DNA of 64,000 nucleotides from an uncultured beta proteobacterium (GCA_903909815.1 CAIVXG010000201.1:1-64000), one strand, 5' to 3'; positions 21,401 to 27,870 are shown, counted from the stretch's first letter. The notes: generated by a model not told the origin, from the sequence alone. Program-made: numbers and translations.

Positions 21401-22856
21401 TGCCTTCGAGGTAGTCATTGCCGGCCATGCCGTTGAGAGTGTCGTTTCCGGCACCGCCGTAGAGGTGGTCCTGCGCGCTACGGCCCGAAAAGCTGTCCGC
21501 TGTGTCACCGCCAAAATCGAACTCGCGCGTCGTGGCAATATTCAATCCAACTGTGATGTCAGTATTGCTGGTCACATCAAGGTAATGGCCGGCATTGATG
21601 CCAATCGATGGATTCGGTGTGAGGGCACCCGACATGTCGTACTGATTGCGATCGACAACAGCTGAAAGCAAAGCGGTGCGGTCTGTAAGCCAGCTTTGGG
21701 TCAACTGCCCTTGGCCAGTAGTCTCGTCATACAGGCTCAGCCGCTGCGCATAGGAACCGTAGAGCGTCTGGTTCTGTTCATCGGTATAGGCCACCACTGC
21801 AAACGGCAACAGTTCCAGCAGCGCGTAACGGTATGCCAGTGCGGCATCCGTAGTCGCTTGCGCGGCAGCGGTGAAACCGGAATTAGCCTGCACCAGTTGC
21901 ACTTGGCCGCTCAGAGTCTTGAAGCCCGCATTGTTTTGAAGTTGGTAAAGATTGCCGTAGAACGCATCGGCGTTGCCCGTAGGGGTCCTGTTTGCATCGT
22001 TGCTGGCCGATCCGATGAATACGGTACGCAGCGCATCCAAAGCGTCTTCCTGACGGCGGTCGCCTGCGCCCGAGGCTACGAACAGACTGCTGGCCTGATC
22101 CATGCTGATATTGGGTTGCAATCGTGCGTAGGTGTCGTAGATTGCCAGGGACTGGCAGAGCGGAAGGATCGAGTGATAGTAGATGGGATCCGCAGTTCCG
22201 GCTTCAATGCGCACCTGATGCAAGCTGCCCAACATCTGGCCCAAGCCTGCTGTGAGGGACAACCCGTCAGCGGCACGAAGATTGATGATCTTGGCGTTTG
22301 CCACCGATGCGTCGGTCAACCCCATGTACTCGACAACTTGCTGAATCGCACCGTTGAATCCGGGCGCATTGTAGGTATAGGTCGCATGCACAACGCTGTC
22401 GTGAAGCGCAGTGAAGCTCTGCGCCAGGAAGCCACCGAGGCTGTGCCCTGTGACGGTGACTTGCTCTGTCGCTCCAAGCTTGCCGGTTGAAAGAAGTTGC
22501 TGGTAGAAACCCTCCAACGCTCTGGCTTGTGGCATGCTGCGAAGCTGGCCTGCCGCAACATCGACAAAGTCGGTGATGTAGTCGGCACCGGCCTCGCTGC
22601 CTTCGGTCCCACGGATCGCCAGAACCTTCTCGCCGCTTTGGACATTCTGAAGAAGTACAGCAGAGAATCCGCTGGGATCGCTGGCGGATTGGGCGACGAC
22701 TTTCCATTGCTGGTCGAACAGCTGCGCTTGTGCATCAGCCATCCCTGCTGTTTTGTATCTGGCAGTGTTTGATCCGCCGATTGCAGACGACAGAGAATCT
22801 GCGTAGGCTGCCAGCGCGAGTTCGGCATATTCAAGATATTGGGAAACGGTTGTCAT
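12441..22856 (-). CDS. Giant RTX protein: lipase head, cadherin-like and delta-60 repeats
   Basis: 3471 residues. About 1-250 is a class-3 lipase-like hydrolase: VLAIRGTEG, then the nucleophile elbow GHSLGG (Ser139), D197 and H228 as candidate triad partners. RTX calcium-binding nonapeptides (GGxGxDxLx) occupy about 455-1080, more near 1235-1600. HCBP-type segments (GSGIVAADVTLYRVDDSLVL) lie between. About 1685-2410 has alternating dystroglycan-type (P-x-WLSF...FSGTPG) and cadherin-like (ADFGFSDVDVGDS) repeats. About 2420-2835 carries seven delta-60 repeats (ALARYNSDGSLD-type, ADGKILVAG). Two more cadherin-like repeats and a final RTX block (about 3040-3300) precede a C-terminal secretion region. 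It is presumably exported by the linked T1SS. Function (adhesin, surface lipase or toxin) is not determined. Confidence 0.93.
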   Translation of the reverse strand: MTTVSQYLEYAELALAAYADSLSSAIGGSNTARYKTAGMADAQAQLFDQQWKVVAQSASDPSGFSAVLLQNVQSGEKVLAIRGTEGSEAGADYITDFVDVAAGQLRSMPQARALEGFYQQLLSTGKLGATEQVTVTGHSLGGFLAQSFTALHDSVVHATYTYNAPGFNGAIQQVVEYMGLTDASVANAKIINLRAADGLSLTAGLGQMLGSLHQVRIEAGTADPIYYHSILPLCQSLAIYDTYARLQPNISMDQASSLFVASGAGDRRQEDALDALRTVFIGSASNDANRTPTGNADAFYGNLYQLQNNAGFKTLSGQVQLVQANSGFTAAAQATTDAALAYRYALLELLPFAVVAYTDEQNQTLYGSYAQRLSLYDETTGQGQLTQSWLTDRTALLSAVVDRNQYDMSGALTPNPSIGINAGHYLDVTSNTDITVGLNIATTREFDFGGDTADSFSGRSAQDHLYGGAGNDTLNGMAGNDYLEGNAGDDSLIGGEGNDTLLGGSGTDTYSFIGAFGHDTITDSDGLGQIIIDSGSPLSGGKKALDNVWESNDKKYVYTMVAADLVIGQRTSEGASTVKGTVLIKNWSNGQLGLNLSTGPAAPPPVAQANIGVGFDAGGSTQTDLTQARYDGVSSYHVSGTERQDQIIGSDRPEEIVGAGGSDWLWGGGGNDWLYGGAELSIDDAITAAKQSQDPIVSRTTVDNLYGAQGDDVLIGATNAYNTLSGGGGMDTIVGGGGDDLVLGDSFLTLNSALVEGWGVAQVGFYQDSSTHKYTYFLLGNLLSGVNHDVPYYYEHIPYIAPDGGADVITTGAGNDFVDGELGNDYIDLGAGNDQGVGWSGADTILGGAGDDLIFGDFNEDASTPTGAESAMLAANYHGLAGAEHGDDWLDGGDGNDTIWGNGGADQIYGGAGNDRLYGDDAITPGQYHGNDYLDGGVGSDQLIGGGKDDTLFGGSGNDVLIGDDNTAYLSGASHGNDFLDGGDGNDRMWGSGKDDTLYGGAGDDLLRGDDDGLALTDQGSDYLDGGEGNDTLYGDGGNDTLLGGLGNDWLQGDAGNDTLAGGVGCDTMCGGTGDDTYRFGRGDAQDVINEVNLGGGTDTLELGSGIVAADVTLYRVDDSLVLVLNAGPDQVTVENYFSSAAAIERIVFSDATVWDSAAINAHALVGTPNAMTGTAGDDVFVVDHKGDTITEGANQGNDTVLSSVTWTLGANMENLTLTGVRSIDATGNALNNLLVGNTSNNVLDGGDGVDTLQGGAGDDTYQLRLELSGWDKVVELPGEGVDAVVADSSYTLPDNVEDLTLQGRDYAKFTATGNSADNEITARYGDIIDGQGGDDTMVFLPNLHTGTTFFAAGQIDGSTAYVDSDGDRVVAQNAAEGAISRVVSSIDRELDAGIGILELAAGSTARVGRGNALNNIIVGNANANILYGMAGDDRLYGMGGADTLAGGTGNDTYYLDSGKYFDYFLNSGVYNIYNQAYLTNIAGPGRTFSDNSTQTVLQSTIQEQPDEGTDTVKTIYDYTLGANLENLILDGFVASSFYGVAFGYAIRGTGNELDNVITGNDGANVLDGKGGNDALVGGKGNDRYLFGLGYGVDRMTDSDGTAGNIDTLVMGAGIAPEDVTVTVAAGTVTFSLNQNDRALVDWNPAYGVGVERVEFADGTRWNVAALADPMMHAPTVHTPVASQSVAQESMLIFTLPIDTFMDADAGDVLSCRASLSDGKPLPSWLSFNPGTGTFSGKPGNDDVGTLKLRLQATDSSGLNVNSYFSLTVENINDAPLLMAPLATQTILGGTAFSFVVPANTFADVDAGDTLALTATLGNGSALPAWLSFDAASRTFSGTPGSSDVGNLRVEVKATDNAGASVSSTFDLGVFKANAPPVGANKLIALNEDAVYALSAADFGFSDVDVGDSLSAVRIDRLPAAGSLTLDGAVVSTGLVIEAAHLSGLSFAPAVNANGVSYADFDFSVMDQHGAFAASTATLTFSVAAVNDAPTVGAALQNQSAQEDVAWRYRVAANSFADVDLGDSLSYSATLSDGSALPNWLSFDASTHTFGGTPGNSDVGSTSLKLTATDLVGASVSSSFDLTVINSNDAPTGANKLISTDEDTAYLFSAADFGFSDVDVGDSMNAVRIEGLPAVGSLELGGANVSAGQVIAAASLGNLVFTPTANANGANYASINFSVQDQNATFADSPSTLSINVTAVNDSPTVLTALPDQSTLQDAAWSWVIPANSFADADAGDTLSMTATWNNEGALPTWLSFDSASGTFSGTPGNNEVGCLTLKVTATDSASGSASSSFDLTVVNTNDAPTGVSKLISSKEDTPYVFGAVDFGFNDVDVGDSLSAVRIDSLPGAGGLAWCGVAVTSGQVIAAASLVNLVFTPAANANGANYASFSFCVKDQNGSFDVSPKTISFNLTAVNDAPVISAGGTGKVTTDFVLADDEAYAAAVQADGKIVVAGTSGGSFALARYNSDGSLDRSFDGDGKVTTRFGTDFDQAQSVAVQADGKILAAGFSRSGGYNSANTRYDFAIARFNANGSLDGSFGVGGKLTTALGSSQYAGFSMSLQADGKILMAGDSLSGDQDRFSLVRYNSDGSLDASLNGGGSVITALGTSTDRGQSVAAQSDGRLVVAGYSLDATTGWDFALARYTASGALDAGFNGVGSVTTNISNFLPGVGSQDLASSVALQGDGKILVAGYSYSASSDASNFAVVRYNSDGSLDAGFGGGGKVVTDIDSSDNKSSSMALQSNGKILVAGFIKSDSDYAFSLVRYNSDGSLDISFGGDGKVATRFDSTFNFGEGVTVQPDGKIIIVGRAWIGSSEDMALARYNADGSLDTTFGAANIFASQTASEDSLFSYTLPINAVTDVDVGDSLSWSATMSDGTSLPNWLRFDAVSRTFSGIPGNGDVGKLSIEFAATDSAGASASGTFELSVGNTNDAPTVAWALPNQSAQESSVWSYVVPANTFADVDAGDTLTYGAAMADGTPLPTWLSFNPATRSFSGTPTHSAVGSVNLRVIATDSAGASVSNDFSLSVSPIPGLVIMGDGGNNNIAGGAGDDRLDGGAGNDTLSGGAGDDILTGGSGVDLVQGGAGNDTLLTSSDGIWSANFACLNSGSPGNPGSGQKVMISGAIRNFDAFDGGTDNDTLKGGSGNDIIVLDDSYSASPNGYSPRFVGIERIEGGGGNDVVDLTSSVFAYGNVTLDGGDGNDTLWSSSGNDLLLGGAGNDSLDGGAGSDVLQGGAGNDTLLDTLGTNVFDGGLGNDVLTDGNGASWLAGGAGNDSLNLGRGADLVAFNRGDGADAVLFGAEALANDVLSLGHGIQYADLRLRKSGTNLVVDLGQGDNLTLQNWYGTTPAKTVSQLQIIGAADSYRAAGADTGAAQVVEVFDFSKLVKNFDLAVAKSASNANGWAAMNSLLDAHLSGSTTQALGGDLSFQYANAGTLAGLGLTLAQTDMAAGNTQWQALKPRAQVVQGPLWLS

Positions 22857-23329
22857 TTCTGTTCTCCTTTAATAAATACAGCAGTAAGAAGTGGTTTTGC
22901 GGAAACAGGACATCCCGCAGTCGAAAAGTGCTCAAGAACGATCAGGTCGCCCCCCGCTCGCCCGTATGAAACGGATCTGCCAAGGAGCTGTCCGTCCTCG
23001 CCCCTATAGATTTCCTCCACGTACCGGGTCAGTCGACCCTCACCTTTCATCGGCTCGCCGGTCTTTATGGTTTCGTCGCGACTTACGTAGCGGTAGCTAG
23101 GCCCGAGTCGACTAGTCGTTCCGACCAACGTTGGGTCACGCCAATAGCGGGCAAGAGGGATGCCGTCTTTGCTGAATTCATTGCTGGGCAAGACGACGGT
23201 GTTGTACAGCGTAACTCCCCCATCCTTCCTGCAAAACTCCTCCATCTGCCGATCCAAAGTCCAGCGCTCGCACCCAGCAATGATGAGCAATGAGATAGCA
23301 GTCAATGGGATAGCGACTACGCGGCGCAT
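22853..23329 (-). CDS. Small lipoprotein coupled to the giant RTX gene
   Basis: 158 residues from MRRVVAIPL. A lipoprotein signal ends in the lipobox IAGC with Cys20; Glu follows, which favours outer-membrane sorting. The mature part is soluble and unrecognised (segments FCRKDGGVTLY, GPSYRYVSRDETIK, RGEDGQLLGRSVSY). Its TGA overlaps the ATG of the RTX gene as ATGA, so the two are translationally coupled. Its start overlaps the preceding RTX-like gene by 13 bp. By analogy with secreted lipases paired with periplasmic lipoproteins, it could be an immunity protein, a foldase or a surface anchor. That is inference only. Confidence 0.85.
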   Translation of the reverse strand: MRRVVAIPLTAISLLIIAGCERWTLDRQMEEFCRKDGGVTLYNTVVLPSNEFSKDGIPLARYWRDPTLVGTTSRLGPSYRYVSRDETIKTGEPMKGEGRLTRYVEEIYRGEDGQLLGRSVSYGRAGGDLIVLEHFSTAGCPVSAKPLLTAVFIKGEQK

Positions 23330-23640
23330 GTGAGCTTCTCCTCGGTGGCGGCATTGGCCGAAAATTCGCAAATATGTTCCACCCCGGCATTGCCGTAGAT
23401 CGTGTCGTTTCCGTCTCCGCCATCCAGCCAATCATTCCCATGCTCCATACCGGCCAAGCTGTGGTAGTTGGCTGCCAGCTCTTCTGATTCGGCGCCCGTG
23501 AGGGTGCTGCCCAAACCCGTCTCGCTGTAAATCAGGCCGCTGACGACGTCCAAGTTCGCGTTCCAGATCCGCGCATAGAAGCCCGACAAGTCGGTGCAAA
23601 ATATCCAGAATCGCCTCGCTGCTTCACCTTTGAAGGACAT
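23317..23640 (-). CDS. Short RTX-like protein, diverged duplicate of a giant-RTX segment
   Basis: 107 residues with an AGGAAA-type ribosome site before MSFKGEAARR. Residues about 48-86 (TGAESEELAANYH, AGMEHGNDWLDGGDGNDTIY) closely match the giant RTX segment encoded near 20140-20290 (TGAESAMLAANYH, AGAEHGDDWLDGGDGNDTIW). The DNA is also very similar over roughly 100 bp. Only about one and a half RTX units are present and the C-terminus (ANAATEEKLTCAA) is unrelated to RTX. It is either a decayed duplicate or a retained short gene; its overlap with the lipoprotein gene argues that the frame is maintained. Confidence 0.6.
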   Translation of the reverse strand: MSFKGEAARRFWIFCTDLSGFYARIWNANLDVVSGLIYSETGLGSTLTGAESEELAANYHSLAGMEHGNDWLDGGDGNDTIYGNAGVEHICEFSANAATEEKLTCAA

Positions 23641-23682
23641 TTCTTGTTTTCCTTTCAAAATGTCAAATGAAGGGGATTCATC

Positions 23683-24003
23683 ATGCTTGCCGTCGTCAGC
23701 AGCAAAGGGCAATTGCCTCTGCCCAAGGAAATTCGAGCGCAACTGGGCTTGAAGGCTGGCAGTCGCCTGGATTTAGGTGTGAACGAGCGGGGTTGGTTGC
23801 TGGTGCGGCCGGTAACCAACAACGCCCTGGGGCTCGCGGGTTTGTTGCGGCACCCGGGGCAGGCAGCGGTGTCCATTGAAGCGATGGCCGAGGCGGGGAC
23901 CGCCATCGCGGTTGAAATGGACGCTGCTCCACGCGTCAGAGCAGCGGCGGGAGAGCGCAAGTCGCCCTCAAATGAAGCCAAGAAGGTCCGGAGCAAGGAA
24001 TGA
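23683..24003 (+). CDS. AbrB/MazE-like antitoxin
   Basis: 106 residues. The N-terminal swapped-hairpin DNA-binding fold is clear: LAVVSSKGQLPLPKEIRAQL, then GLKAGSRLDLGVNERGWLLVRP. The tail is Ala-rich and basic, where the toxin-binding part should lie. An AAGGGG site precedes the ATG. It overlaps the following PIN-domain gene as ATGA. It is on the opposite strand to the surrounding secretion genes, so the module was probably inserted there. Confidence 0.8.
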   Translation: MLAVVSSKGQLPLPKEIRAQLGLKAGSRLDLGVNERGWLLVRPVTNNALGLAGLLRHPGQAAVSIEAMAEAGTAIAVEMDAAPRVRAAAGERKSPSNEAKKVRSKE

Positions 24004-24233
24004 TCGGCCTGGACACCAGCACTCTGATTCGGCTGCTTGCCGCGGACGACCCGGCGCAGGCGGCAGTGCGCAAAACCTACGGCGTCGAACGCGCGGTTTT
24101 GCAAAACCTGCTGGAGCAGTTGCTCGGAACGCGCACATTTCGTTTTGAAGACCGCGCCGCAGCGCTGTATGCCAGCAGCACGGCCGATTTTTCTGATTGC
24201 CTGAATCATTTCGCGCCCAGTAACTCGTCATAG
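24000..24233 (+). pseudogene. Degenerate VapC-type PIN-domain toxin
   Basis: 77 codons. The N-terminus MIGLDTSTLIRLLAADDPAQ carries the first conserved Asp (D5). Sequence then jumps from QAAV to RKTYG, omitting the segment that normally holds the second acidic residue. It resumes with YGVERAVLQNLLEQLL and ADFSDCL, and ends in residues derived from the opposite-strand glycosyltransferase end. The last conserved Asp region is therefore also lost. The copy is very unlikely to be an active RNase. It overlaps the glycosyltransferase 3' end by 28 bp. Confidence 0.75.
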
Positions 24234-25426
24234 CCCGCCAACGCCGCTTCCTGACCGAAACCCCTGGCGTCGGACTTTGCTTGCTGGCGCAGTGGCATTT
24301 GGGCCGTTGGGTTGTGCAGTACCTCAAGCACCTTCTGCGCGAGTGCATCCGGGTCAAAGAATTCGACCAGATGCGCGTTTTCACCGTGGCGCAACACTTC
24401 ACACACCGGTGCCGTGTTGGACGCGATCAGCGGCACGCCACACGCCATGGCTTCGAGCAGCGACCAACTCAGCACGAACGGGTACGTCAGGTATACGTGC
24501 GCGGCCGACACCTGCAACACGCGCAGATACTGGGGTTTTGGAACTCGCCCGAGAAAATGCGTTCGCGTCGGGTCCACGCGGACTTGCGCCAACATGACCT
24601 CGCGCCAGTTTCCCGAGGCACCGTGGTCGCCTTGGGCGTTGGGGCGCTTGCCATAGCTCACGTCATCGCCGCCCACGATGAGGGCGTGGCATTGCGGATG
24701 TTTCTGCTGGATGCGCTCCAGCGCCCGCATGAAGATGTGAAAGCCCCGGTAGGGCTCCAGGTTGCGCGCCACAAAAGTGACGTTGGGGTCCCCGGCCTTG
24801 AGGGTTATGCCATTGTTGGTGGTGAAGGTGGCCATGGGGTCGGGCGCGAGCCCGTGCGGGTCGATTCCCTCATGCTGCACCGCGATTTTTGACAGGAAAA
24901 TTTCAGGATGCTGACGGCGCTGCCACTGGGTGGCGGTGACCGCTGCGTCGCACTGCGTGAGGTTGAGCGCGTGCAAGGCGTTCCAGGTGCGGATGCGCGC
25001 GCGGTCGTCAAAGCTGATCGGAAACTCGGTGTCGAACCCGACATCGGCGCCGTCGGCGCTGTAATACCACTCGCACAGGTGGATGAGCCTGGCGTCGGGG
25101 TACACATCCTTGGCGTACAAGGTTTCGCCCCAGCCGGGATGCGCCAGGATCACATCGGGCGTGAAGCCGCTGTGCCGCTGTTTGAGCATGGCGCGCGCCG
25201 TGGCCTGGCCATGCAAAGTGGCCGCTTCCATTTGCCGCAAGTAGGGGTGCTGCTTGGGATGAGGTGGACGCGTCAGGCTATAGCGTTGCAGTCCATCAAA
25301 GCCACTCAATCCGGGGGCACTTTCACGACCCAAGGCACGCACGTCCCAGCCGGGTCGCTGCATCCAAGTGCGCACCAGTTGACCAAATTGGCCTGGGAAG
25401 TTTTGGTGCACGACGAGGACACGCAT
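24206..25426 (-). CDS. GT4-family glycosyltransferase in the T1SS operon
   Basis: 406 residues with a GT-B layout. The N-terminal half starts MRVLVVHQNFPGQFGQLVR. The C-terminal nucleotide-sugar half carries NVTFVARNLEPYRGFHIFMRA and the donor-binding EAMACGVPLIASNTAPVCEVL (E-x7-E type). It has no membrane helix, so it acts in the cytoplasm or at the membrane face. It starts 6 bp after the ABC exporter gene ends, so they are cotranscribed. The placement suggests modification of the exported RTX protein or of a surface polymer; the acceptor is unknown. Confidence 0.88.
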   Translation of the reverse strand: MRVLVVHQNFPGQFGQLVRTWMQRPGWDVRALGRESAPGLSGFDGLQRYSLTRPPHPKQHPYLRQMEAATLHGQATARAMLKQRHSGFTPDVILAHPGWGETLYAKDVYPDARLIHLCEWYYSADGADVGFDTEFPISFDDRARIRTWNALHALNLTQCDAAVTATQWQRRQHPEIFLSKIAVQHEGIDPHGLAPDPMATFTTNNGITLKAGDPNVTFVARNLEPYRGFHIFMRALERIQQKHPQCHALIVGGDDVSYGKRPNAQGDHGASGNWREVMLAQVRVDPTRTHFLGRVPKPQYLRVLQVSAAHVYLTYPFVLSWSLLEAMACGVPLIASNTAPVCEVLRHGENAHLVEFFDPDALAQKVLEVLHNPTAQMPLRQQAKSDARGFGQEAALAGYDELLGAK

Positions 25427-25432
25427 GGCGCT

Positions 25433-27661
25433 TCAAGTCCGTTCTTCCGCCGCTGCGTGGGACGGTGCACGCTCCGTCACCACCTGCCGTTGCTTGGAGC
25501 CGTCCCTGCTCAAATGCACCACCTCGTCCACACACAGCGATTTGGGCAGGGCGTGGCTGATGAACAGCATCGTCACCTTGCCCCTGAGCGCGTTAATGGT
25601 CTTGGCAAAGTGCTCTGCCGTTTCGGTGTCCAACGCGCTGGTGGCTTCGTCAAAAATCAACACCTTGGGCCGTTTGAGCAAGGCGCGCGCGATCGCCAGG
25701 CGCTGCTTTTGCCCGCCCGAGAGTCCGGCGCCGCGCTCGCCGATAGGGGTTTGATAGCCCTGCGGCAGGGCCTCGATGGTGGCGTGGATTTCGGCCATCG
25801 CGCAGGACTGAACGATTTGTTCGAAGCTGGCGTGCGGGTTGGCCAGCAACAGGTTGTCGTAGACGGTACCGCTGAACAGCGTGGTCTCCTGCGGCACCAC
25901 GCCAAAATTGGCCCGCAACTCGTTCGCACTAAGGTGCCGGATGTCGATGCCGTCGAGTTTGATTTGCCCGTGCGTGGGAGCGTAAAAGCCCAGCAGCAGT
26001 TTGGCCAGCGTGCTCTTTCCCGAGCCGCTGGGCCCCATCAACGCAATGGCCTTGCCAGGAGCTAGAGCGATGGACAGGTCCTGGTACAGATAGGGCAGAT
26101 CGTCGGCGTAGCGAAACGCCAGTCCTTCGACCTCGATGTGGCCAGCGCCGACACTGCGCCGATTCGGGGTGATGCTGTAGGGTTCGGCGGGCGCGTTCAT
26201 CACATCGCCCAGACGCTGCACGGCCAGGCTGGCCTGCTGGAACTGTTGCCACAGACTCACCATGCGCAGCAGCGGCTGGCTGAGTTTGGCAGCAAACATC
26301 TGAAACGCCACCAGCATGCCGATGGTGAAGACGCTCGCCGCACCGCTGCTGTCAGTGGCGGGGTGCATCACGATCCAGGCACCCACCAGCAGGATCGAGA
26401 GCGTCATGGCCTGCTCCAGTGTGGAGGCAATGACGTTGTAGGTGTTGCCGATCTGTTTGGTCTTGAAGCCAGAGTACAGGTAGCTGGCCAGGTAGCCCGA
26501 GTACTTGGCCAGGAGCTGGGGCTCGAACTGCAGGCATTTGACAGTTTCAAAGCCTGCGATGTATTCGGTCAGGAAGGCCTGGTTGCGCGCGCCCAGTAGG
26601 AACTGCTCGTTCAGCCGCGTCTGGAACACCGGCGCCATCAGCGCCGACAGCAGCGTGATGAGGGCCAGCACGGCCAGCGCAATCAGCGTGAGCGTGACCG
26701 AGTAATAAAACATGATGGCCACGGCCACCAGCAAGAACGGGATGTCCAGGAGCAGCGTGACTGTGGCCGAGCTGACGAATTCGCGGATCGTTTCCACGCC
26801 GTGCAGCCGTGCCGCGACCACGCCTGTCGGGCGGTTTTGAAAGTAGCGTGGCGGCAGCTTGAACAAATGCTCGAACACGGTAGCTGCCAGCACCGCGTCC
26901 ACGCGATTCCCGGTGTGAAGCACCAGGTATTGGCGTACCCATGTGAGCGTGGCTGTAGCCAGCATGAAGATGCCCATGCCGATGGCCACGGCGATCAAGG
27001 TGCTGTCGGTGCGGTGCACAACCACCTTGTCAATGATGGCCTGCGTGAACAGCGGCAGGCCCAACGCCAGCAGTTGCAGCACCAAGCTGGCCCAGAGCAC
27101 GTCGCGCCAGACCGCTTTGTGCTTGAGCAGCTCGGGCACGAACCAGGCAAAGCCGAAATGGCGTGCGGTGCCAACCGCGCTGGAAGCGGCGGCATCGGGG
27201 TCGGTGACGGCTTCGGGCTGGGCTTGCAACAGCAGGGTCTGGCCGCTGTAGCGTTGGCCAAAGACGCTCAAGGCTTCTGTAAAAGGTGTGTTGGTGCCAG
27301 CGGGGATGCAGGTGATGTCTTCGGTGGTGGCATTGACCAAAAGACGCAGGGTGAACGCCGGAGAGGCAAACCGGTCGGGCGCGTCGCTGAACTCCGGGTG
27401 AGCGTCATTCAAGGAACTCGGTGCCGCCCCCTGCAGCAGCACAAACGCCGGTGCGCGAAGAACCCTGAATTGACCCAGAGGCGTGGCATCCAGGCGGGCC
27501 TGAAAGCCCAAAGCCCGGGCTGCTGCAATCAAGGTGCTGCGGTCGTAAGGTGGCGCGAGCTGCTTGAGTAACAAGCCCGCGTCAAAGGGCTTGCCATGCA
27601 GTGCACAGGCTGAGCCCATCGCCCAGGCCAAGTCTCGTGCACTGATCTCACCCCACGACAT
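25433..27661 (-). CDS. Type I secretion ABC exporter (C39-like domain, LapB/HlyB type)
   Basis: 742 residues. About 1-130 is a peptidase-C39-like domain without the catalytic Cys motif, as in RTX exporters that bind but do not cleave substrate. The membrane domain follows (about 170-450, including LPLFTQAIIDKVVVHRTDSTL and the intracellular NRVDAVLAATVFEHLFKLP). The nucleotide-binding domain has Walker A GPSGSGKSTLAK (near 540), the signature LSGGQKQRLAIARAL (near 648) and Walker B VLIFDEATSALD. It powers export of the RTX protein with the HlyD-type adaptor. It is the first gene of the presumed operon; about 120 bp upstream lies the aceA terminator. Confidence 0.94.
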   Translation of the reverse strand: MSWGEISARDLAWAMGSACALHGKPFDAGLLLKQLAPPYDRSTLIAAARALGFQARLDATPLGQFRVLRAPAFVLLQGAAPSSLNDAHPEFSDAPDRFASPAFTLRLLVNATTEDITCIPAGTNTPFTEALSVFGQRYSGQTLLLQAQPEAVTDPDAAASSAVGTARHFGFAWFVPELLKHKAVWRDVLWASLVLQLLALGLPLFTQAIIDKVVVHRTDSTLIAVAIGMGIFMLATATLTWVRQYLVLHTGNRVDAVLAATVFEHLFKLPPRYFQNRPTGVVAARLHGVETIREFVSSATVTLLLDIPFLLVAVAIMFYYSVTLTLIALAVLALITLLSALMAPVFQTRLNEQFLLGARNQAFLTEYIAGFETVKCLQFEPQLLAKYSGYLASYLYSGFKTKQIGNTYNVIASTLEQAMTLSILLVGAWIVMHPATDSSGAASVFTIGMLVAFQMFAAKLSQPLLRMVSLWQQFQQASLAVQRLGDVMNAPAEPYSITPNRRSVGAGHIEVEGLAFRYADDLPYLYQDLSIALAPGKAIALMGPSGSGKSTLAKLLLGFYAPTHGQIKLDGIDIRHLSANELRANFGVVPQETTLFSGTVYDNLLLANPHASFEQIVQSCAMAEIHATIEALPQGYQTPIGERGAGLSGGQKQRLAIARALLKRPKVLIFDEATSALDTETAEHFAKTINALRGKVTMLFISHALPKSLCVDEVVHLSRDGSKQRQVVTERAPSHAAAEERT

Positions 27662-27779
27662 GCTCCCCCCTCAGATCTCATAGATGTGTAAGTTGTATTT
27701 AAAAAGAATACATCTTGAAACACACCGAAACATTAGGGATAACCCTTTGATCCGGGGAGGCGAGTTCCCAGCAGGAAGC

Positions 27780-27817
27780 AAAAAAGCCCCGACTCGCCAT
27801 AGAAAGCGAGTCGGGGC
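27780..27817 (-). terminator. Terminator of aceA
   Basis: GCCCCGACTCGC (27786-27797) and GCGAGTCGGGGC (27806-27817) make a perfect 12-bp stem with an 8-base loop. On the minus strand it is followed by six T (27785-27780). It lies about 55 bp past the aceA stop and isolates it from the T1SS genes. Confidence 0.93.
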
Positions 27818-27870
27818 CAAGGGACCAAGATCAGCCCGCCGACCAGGTCGGCTGCCTTAAGCGGTGCAGC

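Noticed and set aside
19630-21470. Tandem DNA repeats as a possible non-coding satellite
   Set aside because: The repeats keep the reading frame and encode GGxGxDxLx units, so they are protein repeats.
27720-27780. Possible promoter-overlapping transposon end near the T1SS exporter gene
   Set aside because: No inverted terminal repeat pair or target duplication was seen; the hairpin there is the aceA terminator.
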